DNA of 59,565 nt from an uncultured Schlesneria sp. (GCA_903904835.1 CAIVEI010000115.1:1-59565), one strand, 5' to 3'; positions 25,889 to 35,409 are shown, counted from the stretch's first letter. Program-made: numbers and translations. The notes: generated by a model not told the origin, from the sequence alone.

Positions 25889-26629
25889 ATGACAATTCAG
25901 GAAACCGTACCGAGTGCTGTTCAGGCCATTGATCGAAAAATTGTTGTTCAAAAGCTGTTGTCTAAGCTGGAAGGTGGATCTTACCTCGAAATCGGAGTTG
26001 AACTCGGGCAGAGCCTGCTCCCGATTCAAGCACGGCAGAAACACGGGGTTGACCCCAATCCGATCGTACCAATGCGCCATCGCATTCGTATGTTCATGCA
26101 GAACTTGCTCTCGCGGAACAAAGTTCATCTACATCAAATGACCAGTGACGATTTTTTTGCCCAGCGGAATTCGATACTGGGCGATTCGAAGATCGACGTC
26201 ACTCTAGTTGATGGATTGCATACCTACGAGCAGGCCTACAGGGATGTTTTAAATTGCCTGGATGTATTAAGCCCCAATGGGGTCATTGTCATGCACGATT
26301 GCAATCCCCCCTCGGCACGGATTGCCTTTCGAGCACGCTCACACTCGGAAGCGCTCAAAGAATTTCCGGCTGATGGCGACTTCAGGTGGTGTGGTGACGT
26401 CTGGAAAGCGATCGTCTTGCTCCGATCACTCCACACTGATCTGCAAACATTCGTACTCGACGCTGATTTTGGCCTGGGAATTGTGAGCCGAGGCGCATCA
26501 ACATCGAAGCTTTCATATTCGCGCGAAGCAATCGAAGCCATGTCCTATGAGGACCTCGCAGCCCGGCGAACGACATTGCTGGACTTACGACCTGCATCAT
26601 CGTTCAATGAGTTTCTTGCCAGTCGATGA
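25889..26629 (+). CDS. class I SAM-dependent methyltransferase
   Basis: A 246-residue protein of the methyltransferase-24-like type. It shows motif I YLEIGVELGQSLLP, then HGVDPNPIV, KIDVTLVDGLHTYEQAYRDVLNCLDVLSPNGVIVMHD (substrate-side and motif IV region) and a late GDVWKAIVLL. No membrane segment is present. ATG 25889 is preferred over GTG 25883 because AGAGAA lies 9 bp upstream. Its stop overlaps the next start by 4 bp (ATGA), which suggests coupling. It probably methylates a sugar or glycolipid intermediate made by the cluster. The substrate is inferred from context only. Confidence 0.8.
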   Translation: MTIQETVPSAVQAIDRKIVVQKLLSKLEGGSYLEIGVELGQSLLPIQARQKHGVDPNPIVPMRHRIRMFMQNLLSRNKVHLHQMTSDDFFAQRNSILGDSKIDVTLVDGLHTYEQAYRDVLNCLDVLSPNGVIVMHDCNPPSARIAFRARSHSEALKEFPADGDFRWCGDVWKAIVLLRSLHTDLQTFVLDADFGLGIVSRGASTSKLSYSREAIEAMSYEDLAARRTTLLDLRPASSFNEFLASR

Positions 26630-27522
26630 TTCGGTTTCGGAAGCCGGTGTTGGACCTGACGAGAGCAATGAAGGGGGAATTAATGACGCAACAGCGAATA
26701 TTATCGTGGAACAATCGGGTCATTTCTTGGCTTCGTAGGCTGAAGCTGAGATATCGGTTGCCTCGTCGGCTGTCACGTTATTTGAGTGCGACATCGCTTC
26801 AATCCGTACAGAGGTATGCAGAATCCCCTGCCAGTCCTCCGCGTGGTGCGTTATTTGAAATCTGGCGCAGCATTCCAAATGGATTTAAGTGGCTCAATTA
26901 TTTTCCAATTTATGAACGAATCTTGAGTGAGTTCCGAGCACGGCCGATCCGTTTTCTTGAAATTGGTGTGTATCATGGAAGCTCGCTACAAATGTGGAAA
27001 AAATACTTTCACCCCGACTCGGTCATTTTAGGAATTGACATTGATCCAACCTGCGTTCAGTTTGAAAACGCGGATTCGAATATCCATGTGAGAATCGGCG
27101 ACCAATCCGACACTGAGTTTCTGCAACGGGTGATTCAAGAATTTGGACCGTTCGACGTCATTCTGGATGATGGCAGTCACTTGTGCTCGGACATGATCAA
27201 GACTTTTGACTACGCATTCCTGAACGGATTAACTGATCGAGGGGTCTATTTTGTAGAAGACACCCATACAAATTTTTGGGGACATTGGCGCGATCAGCCC
27301 TATTCGTTCATCGACCTCTGCAAAGATCTCGTTGATTATTCCCATGCCCATTATTGGGGTCATTCTGGAATCGATGTATTTGCATCCGGAAATCCGCAAC
27401 GACTCAACGCGATTTCAGTTCCACGTATTGGTAGCGAAATCGAAGAAATTCGTTTTTTTGATTCAATTATCGTCATTCACAAAAATAAGAGTCGCGCTTT
27501 GCCTGTCGTTGAGCATCTTTAG
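26626..27522 (+). CDS. SAM-dependent methyltransferase, CmcI/MycE-like
   Basis: 298 residues. After a basic, polar N-terminal extension of about 90 residues comes a class I methyltransferase core: FLEIGVYHGSSLQMWKKYF, VILGIDIDPTCVQFE, then PFDVILDDGSHLCSDMIKTF and GVYFVEDTHTNFWG. The DDGSH motif and the EDTHT acid cluster are typical of metal-dependent CmcI/MycE-type sugar O-methyltransferases. The start codon overlaps the stop of the preceding methyltransferase gene. Part of the glycan-tailoring cluster. Confidence 0.82.
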   Translation: MIRFRKPVLDLTRAMKGELMTQQRILSWNNRVISWLRRLKLRYRLPRRLSRYLSATSLQSVQRYAESPASPPRGALFEIWRSIPNGFKWLNYFPIYERILSEFRARPIRFLEIGVYHGSSLQMWKKYFHPDSVILGIDIDPTCVQFENADSNIHVRIGDQSDTEFLQRVIQEFGPFDVILDDGSHLCSDMIKTFDYAFLNGLTDRGVYFVEDTHTNFWGHWRDQPYSFIDLCKDLVDYSHAHYWGHSGIDVFASGNPQRLNAISVPRIGSEIEEIRFFDSIIVIHKNKSRALPVVEHL

Positions 27523-27538
27523 CGGCTTGACTGATTAG

Positions 27539-28531
27539 ATGACTATTTTGGTTCCGTTAATGTCAAAGCGATTATCGATCGTCGTGATCAGCTACAACAA
27601 CGACAGGGAGCTACCTCGCACACTCCTGTCGCTGGGCGCCAGTTACCAGCGTGGAATTATGCGTGAGGATTACGAGGTGATTGTCGTCGATAATGGCTCG
27701 ATTTCACCACCTCAGCAGAAGCAGTTCTCACATATGGACGTCGACGTTCGAATCGAATCCATGCCATCACCGTCTAAAAGCCCAGCCCCCGCAATCAACC
27801 TTGGTATTGCGATTGCAACCGGCGATACGATTGGTGTCATGATTGACGGCGCCCGTCTCGCTTCACCGGGGTTGCTGACCAATGCCTTGGCCGCCATGCG
27901 AGTTTCGGATCGCGCCTTTGTCGGCTCCCGTGGTCGGTATCTTGGTCCAGACTTTCAGGCGTTGTCCATGAAGAAGGGCTATAGCCAGCGTGTTGAAGAC
28001 ATGTTGCTCGATCAAATCGAATGGATTAATGATGGGTACCGACTTTTCAGCGTATCTGTCTTCGACGAGTCCTCGGGGCCGACATGGTTCGACCTGCCAA
28101 GTGAAAGCAACGGACTTTTTATGTCTCGCCCCTTGTGGAAAGAATTGGGAGGATACGACCCGGCCTTTGTTTCGCCGGGAGGAGGGTTGGTGAATCTCGA
28201 CACATGGTTTCGGGCGTGTCATTTGCCGAATTCAATTCCGATCATACTACTAGGTGAAGCAACGTTCCATCAGATCCATGGGGGGATTTGCACAAACAGT
28301 GCGGATCGGGCTCAGACCTTTATTCATTTCAACGAGGAATATCGATCGATTCGAGGAACCAGTTACCAATGGCCCAACATCCCAGTGACATACTATGGAG
28401 CGTTCCAAACACCACCTCCGGCGCGCGAAATTTCTACGAGTCGCTTCTCGTACGAAGGCCAGAAACAAGTGCTCCTCAAAGCTTGGCACAAAACGACGAC
28501 TCAGGTGAAGTCCTTTTTTAAAAAGTCATAA
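27539..28531 (+). CDS. glycosyltransferase family 2 protein
   Basis: A 330-residue GT-A fold transferase. The nucleotide-sugar end is clear: LSIVVISYNNDRELPRTLLSL, YEVIVVDNGSI and APAINLGIAIATGDTIGVMIDGAR. The usual DxD is DGA. LWKELGGYDPAFVSPGGGLVNLDTWFRAC fits the acceptor side. ATG 27539 is taken as the start; ATG 27560, giving MSKRLSIVVISYNN, is an equally plausible choice. There is no membrane segment, so it acts on the cytoplasmic side. Sugar and linkage are unknown. Confidence 0.85.
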   Translation: MTILVPLMSKRLSIVVISYNNDRELPRTLLSLGASYQRGIMREDYEVIVVDNGSISPPQQKQFSHMDVDVRIESMPSPSKSPAPAINLGIAIATGDTIGVMIDGARLASPGLLTNALAAMRVSDRAFVGSRGRYLGPDFQALSMKKGYSQRVEDMLLDQIEWINDGYRLFSVSVFDESSGPTWFDLPSESNGLFMSRPLWKELGGYDPAFVSPGGGLVNLDTWFRACHLPNSIPIILLGEATFHQIHGGICTNSADRAQTFIHFNEEYRSIRGTSYQWPNIPVTYYGAFQTPPPAREISTSRFSYEGQKQVLLKAWHKTTTQVKSFFKKS

Positions 28532-28573
28532 TTTCGCTGATTTGAATAGAATTCTTTTAAGATTGGATGATTC

Positions 28574-29413
28574 ATGGAGAGCGCGCCCGCAAACCTCTAT
28601 CTCGATCTGATTAAACGATGCCTGTTAAATTCAATTTATGAAGACGAATCGCACCACCTTCATCCGCCAAACACGTTTATTCAAAAGTTTGCGAACAAGT
28701 TGCTCGGCGGTGGACGCGTATGGATTAAGAAGCAGCCTTACGACAACGCAACTCGAGATGCAGGGCTTGCATGGCCTGAAAAAGCCCATTCGATGATCGG
28801 ACTCAAGCGAATGGAAAACTTAAGGATGTGTGTGGAAAGCGTCATTCAGGAAAAAATACCAGGTGACCTGCTGGAGGCGGGAGTATGGCGAGGCGGAGCA
28901 AGCATTTTCATGCGAGCGATTTTAAAAGTTTATGGCATCACCAACCGTGTGGTATGGGTTGCCGATTCATTCAAAGGCCTGCCCGCACCTGATATTAAGA
29001 AGTATCCTGCGGACAAAACGTCACGATTTCATGAGTATTCTCAGTTAGCAGTGCCTTTCGATGAGGTGCAAAGAAATTTCCAAAAATATGATTTGCTCGA
29101 CAATCAAGTAAGATTTCTGAGGGGGTTTTTCAGCGAAACACTTCCACGCGCGCCAATTGACGAACTCGCCGTGCTTCGACTGGACGGAGACATGTACGAG
29201 TCAACCATGGATACTCTCGTGAATCTCTATCCCAAAGTTTCTGTCGGTGGGTATGTTATTATCGACGATTACCTGTCAATCCCAGCCTGCCAGCAAGCTG
29301 TGAACGACTTTCGCGTTTCTCACGGAATTCGCGAGGAGGTCATAACGATCGATTCAAGTGGTGTTTACTGGCGTTGTTTAGAACCACAGGATTCGTCCCT
29401 GATTAATGGATAA
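28574..29413 (+). CDS. TylF/MycF-family O-methyltransferase
   Basis: A 279-residue enzyme of the macrocin O-methyltransferase (TylF) family, which methylates sugar hydroxyls with SAM and magnesium. Diagnostic stretches are MIGLKRMENLRMCVESVI, PGDLLEAGVWRGGASIFMRA, VWVADSFKGLPAP, LRLDGDMYESTMDTLVNLYPKV and GGYVIIDDYLSIPACQQAV. The metal-binding Asp residues (DGD and DD) are present. It lies 42 bp after the glycosyltransferase. A deoxy- or hexose hydroxyl is the most likely target, by family. Confidence 0.88.
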   Translation: MESAPANLYLDLIKRCLLNSIYEDESHHLHPPNTFIQKFANKLLGGGRVWIKKQPYDNATRDAGLAWPEKAHSMIGLKRMENLRMCVESVIQEKIPGDLLEAGVWRGGASIFMRAILKVYGITNRVVWVADSFKGLPAPDIKKYPADKTSRFHEYSQLAVPFDEVQRNFQKYDLLDNQVRFLRGFFSETLPRAPIDELAVLRLDGDMYESTMDTLVNLYPKVSVGGYVIIDDYLSIPACQQAVNDFRVSHGIREEVITIDSSGVYWRCLEPQDSSLING

Positions 29414-29482
29414 CACATTTTGAGAAACGTACCATTGGTTTAATATTGCAGAATTCCGCCTGATTGTCCCTATCGATAAGGA

Positions 29483-30412
29483 GTGACTACAATCGCGAAT
29501 CCACCAACACCTCCCTTTTCTGTTTTGAAGTCCGTCAACAGACTGCTCGAAGTGGGCAAACGGAAGCTGAACGAACTGACGCTGAGCCAGATTCGAACCT
29601 TTCACTTTGATATTGTTCAAGGATGTCAGTTGCGATGCATCGGTTGCCCTAATTCAATGCTGCTGCCGAAGATCGATCATATTACCGCAGAAAAGTTCTC
29701 CATTTGCCTGGAACATGTCGACGTGGAACGTGTCAGCGTTTTTCGTTTGTTCAATTTCGGAGAACCTTTTCTTCATCCCGATCTTCGAGGACTTCTGAAG
29801 GTTCTCAAAGTTCAGAAATGGAAGCCGGAAAAGGTCGAAATCTCGACCAATGCCATGATTCTGGATGAAAAGAAAATTCGAGATATCCTGACGTCTGGCA
29901 TCGTCACGCATTTGTTTGTGAGCTGCGATGGAGATGGAACGCCGTCGGAATTCGAGCGACTGCGCCCCCCGGCCAAGTGGGATAAGCTGATTTTATTTTT
30001 GGAAGAAGTCAGCCGAATCAAACACGAGCTGCAATCCCCGGTTGAATTAAAGACACGTAATGTCTGTATGACGGAGGAGGGGAAGACTCGTTGGCTGAGC
30101 GTGTTAAGCACACGTGGCTGGGAACCGGAATTTCGTGAATGGCAAATCTTACCAAGCACAAGCGGCGAACCATGGGAGCGTCCCCCTGAAGTCACCAATA
30201 AGGTGTGCTGGCCTATGTCAGGTGTTAACCTGTTTGTAGACTGCCATGGCGATGTGATTCCCTGTTGCAGCTACCCGGATCTCCCTCGCATGGGAAACCT
30301 GCTGACAGAGAAGTTCACCGAAATCCATCGCGGTGCATTACGAATAAAAATGTTGAATTTTTTGAAGACAGACCGCGTGAATGACAAAATTTGCGGCAAT
30401 TGTGAAAGTTAA
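29483..30412 (+). CDS. radical SAM/SPASM-domain protein
   Basis: A protein of about 309 residues. The iron-sulfur motif is C48-x3-C52-x2-C55 (GCQLRCIGCPN), followed by the FNFGEPFLHPDL segment that contacts SAM. The C-terminus has a SPASM-like cysteine set: VCWPM, VDCHGDVIPCCSYPD, and ICGNC at the very end. Function within the cluster is unknown; such enzymes modify sugars, peptides or cofactors. The start is unclear. GTG 29483 overlaps the only good Shine-Dalgarno sequence (AAGGAG, 29478-29483), whereas an in-frame ATC at 29492 is ideally spaced from it. No ATG occurs nearby. Confidence 0.85.
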   Translation: MTTIANPPTPPFSVLKSVNRLLEVGKRKLNELTLSQIRTFHFDIVQGCQLRCIGCPNSMLLPKIDHITAEKFSICLEHVDVERVSVFRLFNFGEPFLHPDLRGLLKVLKVQKWKPEKVEISTNAMILDEKKIRDILTSGIVTHLFVSCDGDGTPSEFERLRPPAKWDKLILFLEEVSRIKHELQSPVELKTRNVCMTEEGKTRWLSVLSTRGWEPEFREWQILPSTSGEPWERPPEVTNKVCWPMSGVNLFVDCHGDVIPCCSYPDLPRMGNLLTEKFTEIHRGALRIKMLNFLKTDRVNDKICGNCES

Positions 30413-30590
30413 TTCAGTTTTGGCTGACCGCTCGAGAATTAGCGACGGTGCTCCCGAATTTCGAAAGAATTGTCAATTCGCTTAGTCAACGCGTGAGATC
30501 ATCAGGAGGGGGAAATTATCCCCGCCCCTGTAAAAAACGTTTGCCTGGAAAACTTTTCCCCCCTCACGTGATTCGTTTGGAGTAACTCTC

Positions 30591-31685
30591 GTGCTTTCCC
30601 ACTCATTTCTCGGGGGCTGTAAACTCAGCGATTGGATACACATCCTGAAAGAAAACCATTTTCGGATCGATGCGTCCCGATTCTGGCAAGCGTTTTTGAT
30701 AAGTATGGAAACGGCGGTCACTTCAGCACTGAGTCGCTTTGAACCCGACCCAAATCTTTCGGAATCGCTACAAGCCATGTGGAGCAGGCCACTGCTGATT
30801 CTGGGACTTCCGCGAAGTGGAACGACCTATCTTCAGAATCTGATGGCATCAAATCCACAACTCGCCTTTCCCACTCGACTTGACTGTTTCAACCCACATA
30901 CGTTTCTGGCCCGTCATCAATGGGGGATCGACCGGCTTTTTAGTCTTGCGCCACTTCGTAGCCGAGGGTTAGATAACGTCCAAGTGGGCTGGTTAACTCC
31001 CGAAGAAGATGAGTTTGCCTTGACCGTTTTATCGAGTGAGGGGCCCTGGCTCGGAGCCTGCTTTCCGGAGCGATATCAGGAATACGTTGAGCAATCGCCC
31101 CTTAATCCCTCATGGAACGGAGCAGATCGCTGGAAGCAAGCTTTGAAGGTCTTTACGCAAAAGTTGACACATCGTTATGGAAAGCCGGTCGTATTAAAAT
31201 CGCCGCTCCACATGATGCGAATCCCCGATATCCTGTCCGTCTTTCCTGATGCCCGCTTCGTGACAATCTTCCGCAATCCACTGAGGCAAACTCAATCGAT
31301 CTTATCAGTTGCGCGCAAGCATGTAGTCTGGCCGTCGTTGCAAGTCACTCGCCGGGAGAAAGCCGAATACCTGGAAGGCAATCAACGCCTTCTGCAACGA
31401 TATTTCGAGACTCGTCAACAGATTCCTGCCGAAAATCTGATCGAAATCCAGTACGAGAACCTGGTCGCATCAACCTTCGAGACCCTGCTGCAAATTCACA
31501 GTCAATTGGGAATTCCCGGTGTCGAAGATGTCCTCTCTGCGACGGCACAAAACCGGGAGTTAAGCCAATATCAAACCAACTCATACCCGGAACTCACCGC
31601 ATCTGAGCGAGAACAGATCCGGGAAATTTACGCCCCCTTGTACAAGGCGAGGATTTATCCTGAAGCGAACGGTCTCGATGATTGA
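30591..31685 (+). CDS. sulfotransferase family protein
   Basis: A 364-residue PAPS-dependent sulfotransferase. The 5'-phosphosulfate loop is LGLPRSGTTYLQNLM (LPRSGTT at 73-79), and the 3'-phosphate motif is RFVTIFRNPLRQTQSILS. VVLKSPLHMMRIPDILSVFPDA lies between them. Start GTG 30591 has GGAG about 10 bp upstream. It should transfer sulfate to a hydroxyl of a carbohydrate or similar acceptor. This agrees with its place in a glycan cluster and with the sulfate importer elsewhere in the window. The acceptor is unknown. Confidence 0.88.
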   Translation: MLSHSFLGGCKLSDWIHILKENHFRIDASRFWQAFLISMETAVTSALSRFEPDPNLSESLQAMWSRPLLILGLPRSGTTYLQNLMASNPQLAFPTRLDCFNPHTFLARHQWGIDRLFSLAPLRSRGLDNVQVGWLTPEEDEFALTVLSSEGPWLGACFPERYQEYVEQSPLNPSWNGADRWKQALKVFTQKLTHRYGKPVVLKSPLHMMRIPDILSVFPDARFVTIFRNPLRQTQSILSVARKHVVWPSLQVTRREKAEYLEGNQRLLQRYFETRQQIPAENLIEIQYENLVASTFETLLQIHSQLGIPGVEDVLSATAQNRELSQYQTNSYPELTASEREQIREIYAPLYKARIYPEANGLDD

Positions 31686-31712
31686 GGCATACGTCATGAA
31701 TGAAAATCGCGC

Positions 31713-32693
31713 GTGATCCCCAATGAATCAAAACGCATCCTCTTACCGGCGTATCCCTTGACAGCTGAACCGGCCAAACTGAGTTCTGTGACAGTGGTCA
31801 TCCCTGCCTTTCAGGGTGGAGACAGGCTTCTCGACTGCATCAGATCATTACAAGCAAGCTCCTTCAGGTCGACGAAAATCCTGATCGTGGATAATGCTTC
31901 AACCGATGGTTCAATTGAGAAGGCCGAACAGCTATTTACGGCGATTGAAGTGCATCGGAATCCTGAAAATGCCGGATTTGGTGCCGCCTGCAACCGGGGG
32001 ATTGATGTCGCAATGCAACGACAGGATTCCTATGTGCTGTTGATCAACCAGGACACGACGGTCGCCCCCGAGATGGTTGAACAGCTTGTGACCTTTGCCG
32101 ACCACTCACCCCAAGCTGGTGTTGTTGGGCCAAAGACGCTCTCAATGCACCCCATGCCCAACGGATCACCCCGTTTGCTCTACGCGGGAGCTTGGCGTAC
32201 GTGGTTGCCCTTGTGGCAACGGATTCCTGATAACGGTCTGGCAGATTCCAAAAAGCGACTACCCCCGATTCAGGTCGATTATGTCTGGGGTCACGGAATG
32301 TTGTTGCGGGTCGCTGCGCTCCGTGAAGTTGGTACATTTGATCCAGGATTTTTCATGTACTATGAAGACATCGATCTCTGCACTCGGATGACACGGGCAG
32401 GATGGCAGGCTTGGTGTGTCCCCGATGCGGTCATGTGGCACGATATGACTGACGGCGCCCGCGCATCAAAATCAGAGTCATGGAGATGGACGCAAAAAGT
32501 AGAAAGCACCCTTCACTTTTATCATCTGCGATCGTCGTTACCCAAAGCATTTTTTCTGACCTGCGCCACGACCGGCCGAGAATCAATCTCCCTGGCGAGA
32601 CATCGTCACTTCTGCGCGCTCACTCACTTGTTTTCAGCAACAATTAAACTGGGAGTTTCTTTGCTGCGACGCCGTTGTAACTGGAAGAGATAA
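31713..32693 (+). CDS. glycosyltransferase family 2 protein, rhamnosyltransferase-like
   Basis: A 326-residue GT2 protein with VTVVIPAFQGGDRLLDCI, ILIVDNASTDGSIEKAEQL, NPENAGFGAACNRGIDVAMQ and YVLLINQDTTVAPEMV (QD in place of DxD). The acceptor motif is VGTFDPGFFMYYEDIDLCTRM. This pattern resembles WbbL-type rhamnosyltransferases. The start is GTG 31713; no ATG is available before the first motif. Last gene of the cluster. The C-terminal segment (FFLTCATTGRESISLARHRHF) may associate with the membrane. Confidence 0.87.
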   Translation: MIPNESKRILLPAYPLTAEPAKLSSVTVVIPAFQGGDRLLDCIRSLQASSFRSTKILIVDNASTDGSIEKAEQLFTAIEVHRNPENAGFGAACNRGIDVAMQRQDSYVLLINQDTTVAPEMVEQLVTFADHSPQAGVVGPKTLSMHPMPNGSPRLLYAGAWRTWLPLWQRIPDNGLADSKKRLPPIQVDYVWGHGMLLRVAALREVGTFDPGFFMYYEDIDLCTRMTRAGWQAWCVPDAVMWHDMTDGARASKSESWRWTQKVESTLHFYHLRSSLPKAFFLTCATTGRESISLARHRHFCALTHLFSATIKLGVSLLRRRCNWKR

Positions 32694-33259
32694 TCCTTCG
32701 TCGACAACCACGTCAAGCGAGCCAACTGCATGTCATAAATGGCATTACGACATCTGAGAACACCGCAGGCTGGACGGACGAAGAAGGAGATGCGTGTACG
32801 GCAGACTTGCGAACGTGCCCTTCAAACTTCATCAAGGCCCAGCTTTTTTCGTCTGGTGATTTCAGTTTTTCACCATCGAGAGGGAATCGCAGTTCGCTGG
32901 GAAATTTGCGAATACGTCTGTTCAACAACTGAAGAAGATGCGACACCTCAAACGTCCCTTAAATTGAGGGGGACGACACACACGACGTCCAATTCCGAAA
33001 AAAAATGCTTCGTTGGCAAGAAAAACTCAAGAGTGCGGCGTCCAGAGACTAGTTTCTCCCCTTTCCACTAGCCTGAAACCCTGTTTCTCTGCTAGAATTC
33101 GCCCCCTTCGACTCTGTGGTATGGCGCGGATGTTCCTCGTCGGCAGTGTTGAGTTGTCTTTTTTTTCCTGGAACGACGGTCGCGACTCTTCGCATCTGAG
33201 TTCCACGGTGGTGTTCGAGGTGTCCTTGATCATCGCCGCAACAGTACAGCAGGAATAGT
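32694..33259. other. intergenic region and leader of rpsA
   Basis: 566 bp upstream of ribosomal protein S1. Short open frames here look random. A TAGAAT at 33093-33098 could be a -10 element, but no matching -35 box is convincing. I see no repeat. It may contain an untranslated S1 leader. Confidence 0.35.
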
Positions 33260-35065
33260 ATGGTTGATCGGTATCTATTACGTGAATTTGACATCAGCGA
33301 CGAAGAACTCGAGCTGGCCGCTGACATCTCTCTGGCCGAGGCCGAGCACCTCGAAGAAGGGAGCCTGGACCATCTCTATAACCGTCGCGATGAAGGTTAT
33401 GACGTCAACGCGGTTCTGGAAGGAACCGTCGTTCGCGTTGAAGGCGAAGAAGTTCTGATCGACATTGGCTATAAGAGCGAAGGCATTGTCCCGATCGACG
33501 AATGGGAAGTTCCCCCGGTCGCGGGCGATAAAGTCTCGGTCCTGCTGGAAGAAATCGAAGACGAATTCGGCTTGATCCTGCTGTCCAAAAAGAAGGCCGA
33601 CCGGATCCGCGAGTGGGAAAAGGTCATCAGCACCCACAAAGAAGGGGATGTTGTCGAAGGCAAAGTCCTGCGAAAGATCAAGGGGGGATTGCTCGTCGAT
33701 ATCGGCGTCAACGTCTTCCTGCCTGCCAGTCAGGTTGATATCCGCCGCCCACAGGACATCGAATTCTATCGCGATAAGACGATCGAATGCTTGATCCTGA
33801 AGATTGATGAATCTCGCCGAAACATCGTTGTCTCACGACGACGGTTGATCGAACTGCAACGCGAAAAGATGAAGAAGGACTTGCTGTCCGACATCACCGA
33901 AGGTCAATTGCGTAAGGGAACGGTCAAGAACATCGCCGATTTCGGTGCGTTCGTCGACCTGGGTGGCATCGACGGTCTGCTGCACATCACCGACATGAGC
34001 TGGGGCCGCATTGGTCACCCATCCGAAATGGTCAAGATCGACCAGGAAGTCGAAGTGATGATCCTTCACGTCGATCGCGACAAAGAAAAGATCGCCCTCG
34101 GCCTCAAGCAGAAGGAAAAGAGCCCCTGGGACAATGTCGAAGGGAAATACCCCGTCGGCACGAAGATTCGTGGCGAAGTGGTCAACGTCATGTCTTACGG
34201 TGCGTTCGTCAAGCTGGAAGACGGAATCGAAGGCCTGGTTCACATCAGCGAAATGTCCTGGACCAAGCGAGTTAACCATCCGACCGAACTCGTTAATCCT
34301 GGCGATGAAGTGGACGTCGTTGTCCTCGGAATCAACAAGGACAAGCAAGAGATTTCGCTGGGCATGAAGCAAGCTCAGCCGAATCCATGGGACGAAGTCG
34401 CTGCCAAGTACCCACCGGGTGCTTCTGTCAGCGGCACGGTTCGCAACCTGACCAATTACGGTGCCTTCATCGAATTGGAAGAGGGCGTGGATGGATTGCT
34501 GCACGTCAGCGATATGTCCTGGACCCGCAAGATCTCGCATGCAAACGAGATGCTGAAGAAGGGCGATCCGATTACCTGCCAGGTGATCTCGGTCGATCAG
34601 GAACGGAAGCGAATCGCACTCGGACTGAAGCAATTGGCTGGGGACCCATGGGAAACAACGATTCCCGAAAAGTACCAACCTGGTGCTCAGGTTATCGGCA
34701 AAGTCACGAAGATTACGAATTTCGGTGTCTTCGTGGAATTGGAGCCAGAACTCGAAGGCTTGCTGCACGTTTCGGAACTTTCGGACCAGAAAGTCGAAAA
34801 CCCCGAAACATTCGTCAAAGTCGGACAAGAGCTTGACGTTCGCATTCTGAGAATCGATTCGACGGATCGCAAAATCGGACTCAGCCGCAAGTCGAATCTC
34901 GACCTCAGCGGTGCGAACGAAGAAGCCAAGACTGGCGATGCCGCAGCCGCTCCAAAGCCAAAGGCTGAGCTCAAGGGTGGTATGGAAGGTTCGGCAGGTC
35001 CGCTGTTTACGCTCGGATCAGGAACCGAAAAGGAAAAGACCGAAACCGAAGAGGAATCGACCTGA
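33260..35065 (+). CDS. rpsA: 30S ribosomal protein S1
   Basis: A 601-residue protein with six S1 RNA-binding repeats. The two degenerate N-terminal copies are VLEGTVVRVEGEEVLIDIGYKS and VVEGKVLRKIKGGLLVDIG. Four canonical copies follow, each with GAFV/GAFI/GVFVEL and a GLLHVS or GLVHIS strand. It unfolds and holds mRNA on the small subunit. The tail is acidic and Ala/Lys/Glu-rich, ending EKTETEEEST. AGGA lies close upstream of the ATG. It is followed by a repeat hairpin and then a strong terminator. Confidence 0.96.
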   Translation: MVDRYLLREFDISDEELELAADISLAEAEHLEEGSLDHLYNRRDEGYDVNAVLEGTVVRVEGEEVLIDIGYKSEGIVPIDEWEVPPVAGDKVSVLLEEIEDEFGLILLSKKKADRIREWEKVISTHKEGDVVEGKVLRKIKGGLLVDIGVNVFLPASQVDIRRPQDIEFYRDKTIECLILKIDESRRNIVVSRRRLIELQREKMKKDLLSDITEGQLRKGTVKNIADFGAFVDLGGIDGLLHITDMSWGRIGHPSEMVKIDQEVEVMILHVDRDKEKIALGLKQKEKSPWDNVEGKYPVGTKIRGEVVNVMSYGAFVKLEDGIEGLVHISEMSWTKRVNHPTELVNPGDEVDVVVLGINKDKQEISLGMKQAQPNPWDEVAAKYPPGASVSGTVRNLTNYGAFIELEEGVDGLLHVSDMSWTRKISHANEMLKKGDPITCQVISVDQERKRIALGLKQLAGDPWETTIPEKYQPGAQVIGKVTKITNFGVFVELEPELEGLLHVSELSDQKVENPETFVKVGQELDVRILRIDSTDRKIGLSRKSNLDLSGANEEAKTGDAAAAPKPKAELKGGMEGSAGPLFTLGSGTEKEKTETEEEST

Positions 35066-35108
35066 TAATTTGTCGAAGAGGCTTCTAGCTTCCTCGTAGA
35101 TTCTGATG

Positions 35109-35127
35109 CTGCGGCTGAAAGCCGCAG
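35109..35127. repeat. short palindrome CTGCGGCT-AGCCGCAG
   Basis: A perfect 8-bp stem with loop GAA, 43 bp after the rpsA stop codon. There is no T-tract, so it is not a terminator by itself. It may protect the 3' end of the message. Confidence 0.45.
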
Positions 35128-35199
35128 CGACGCCATACGACAGGTCTTTTCATTTTTCAAATGTCAAGCCCTTGGAACGAAATAAGTTCAAAAAAAACG

Positions 35200-35235
35200 A
35201 CGGCCCTTCGGTACCATCCGAAGGGCCGTTTTTTT
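35200..35235. terminator. strong rho-independent terminator after rpsA
   Basis: ACGGCCCTTCGG (35200-35211) pairs perfectly with CCGAAGGGCCGT (35218-35229) around a 6-nt loop. Seven T follow. A run of seven A precedes it, so it could act in both directions. It separates rpsA from the sigma factor gene. Confidence 0.9.
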
Positions 35236-35409
35236 GCGCATTTTGCCAGGTTTATCTGACCGAAACGATCGTTCAAGTTGCCTTACGTCGAGTTTTCCGC
35301 TGGTCATTACCGATAACAGAAGTGTGGGTTGGTTTGCATCCCCACTTTTTTTTGCCACAGGAGGTGGCGTCTTGAACCTAATGACACTCCTCAACGGCAG
35401 AAACCTCAG

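Noticed and set aside
30484-30585. Possible terminator between radical SAM and sulfotransferase genes
   Set aside because: GGGG/CCCC pairing is short and no T-tract follows the stem, so I could not support a terminator.
32739-33071. 110-residue open frame upstream of rpsA
   Set aside because: Random-looking basic product with no family match. It lies where an rpsA leader and promoter are expected.
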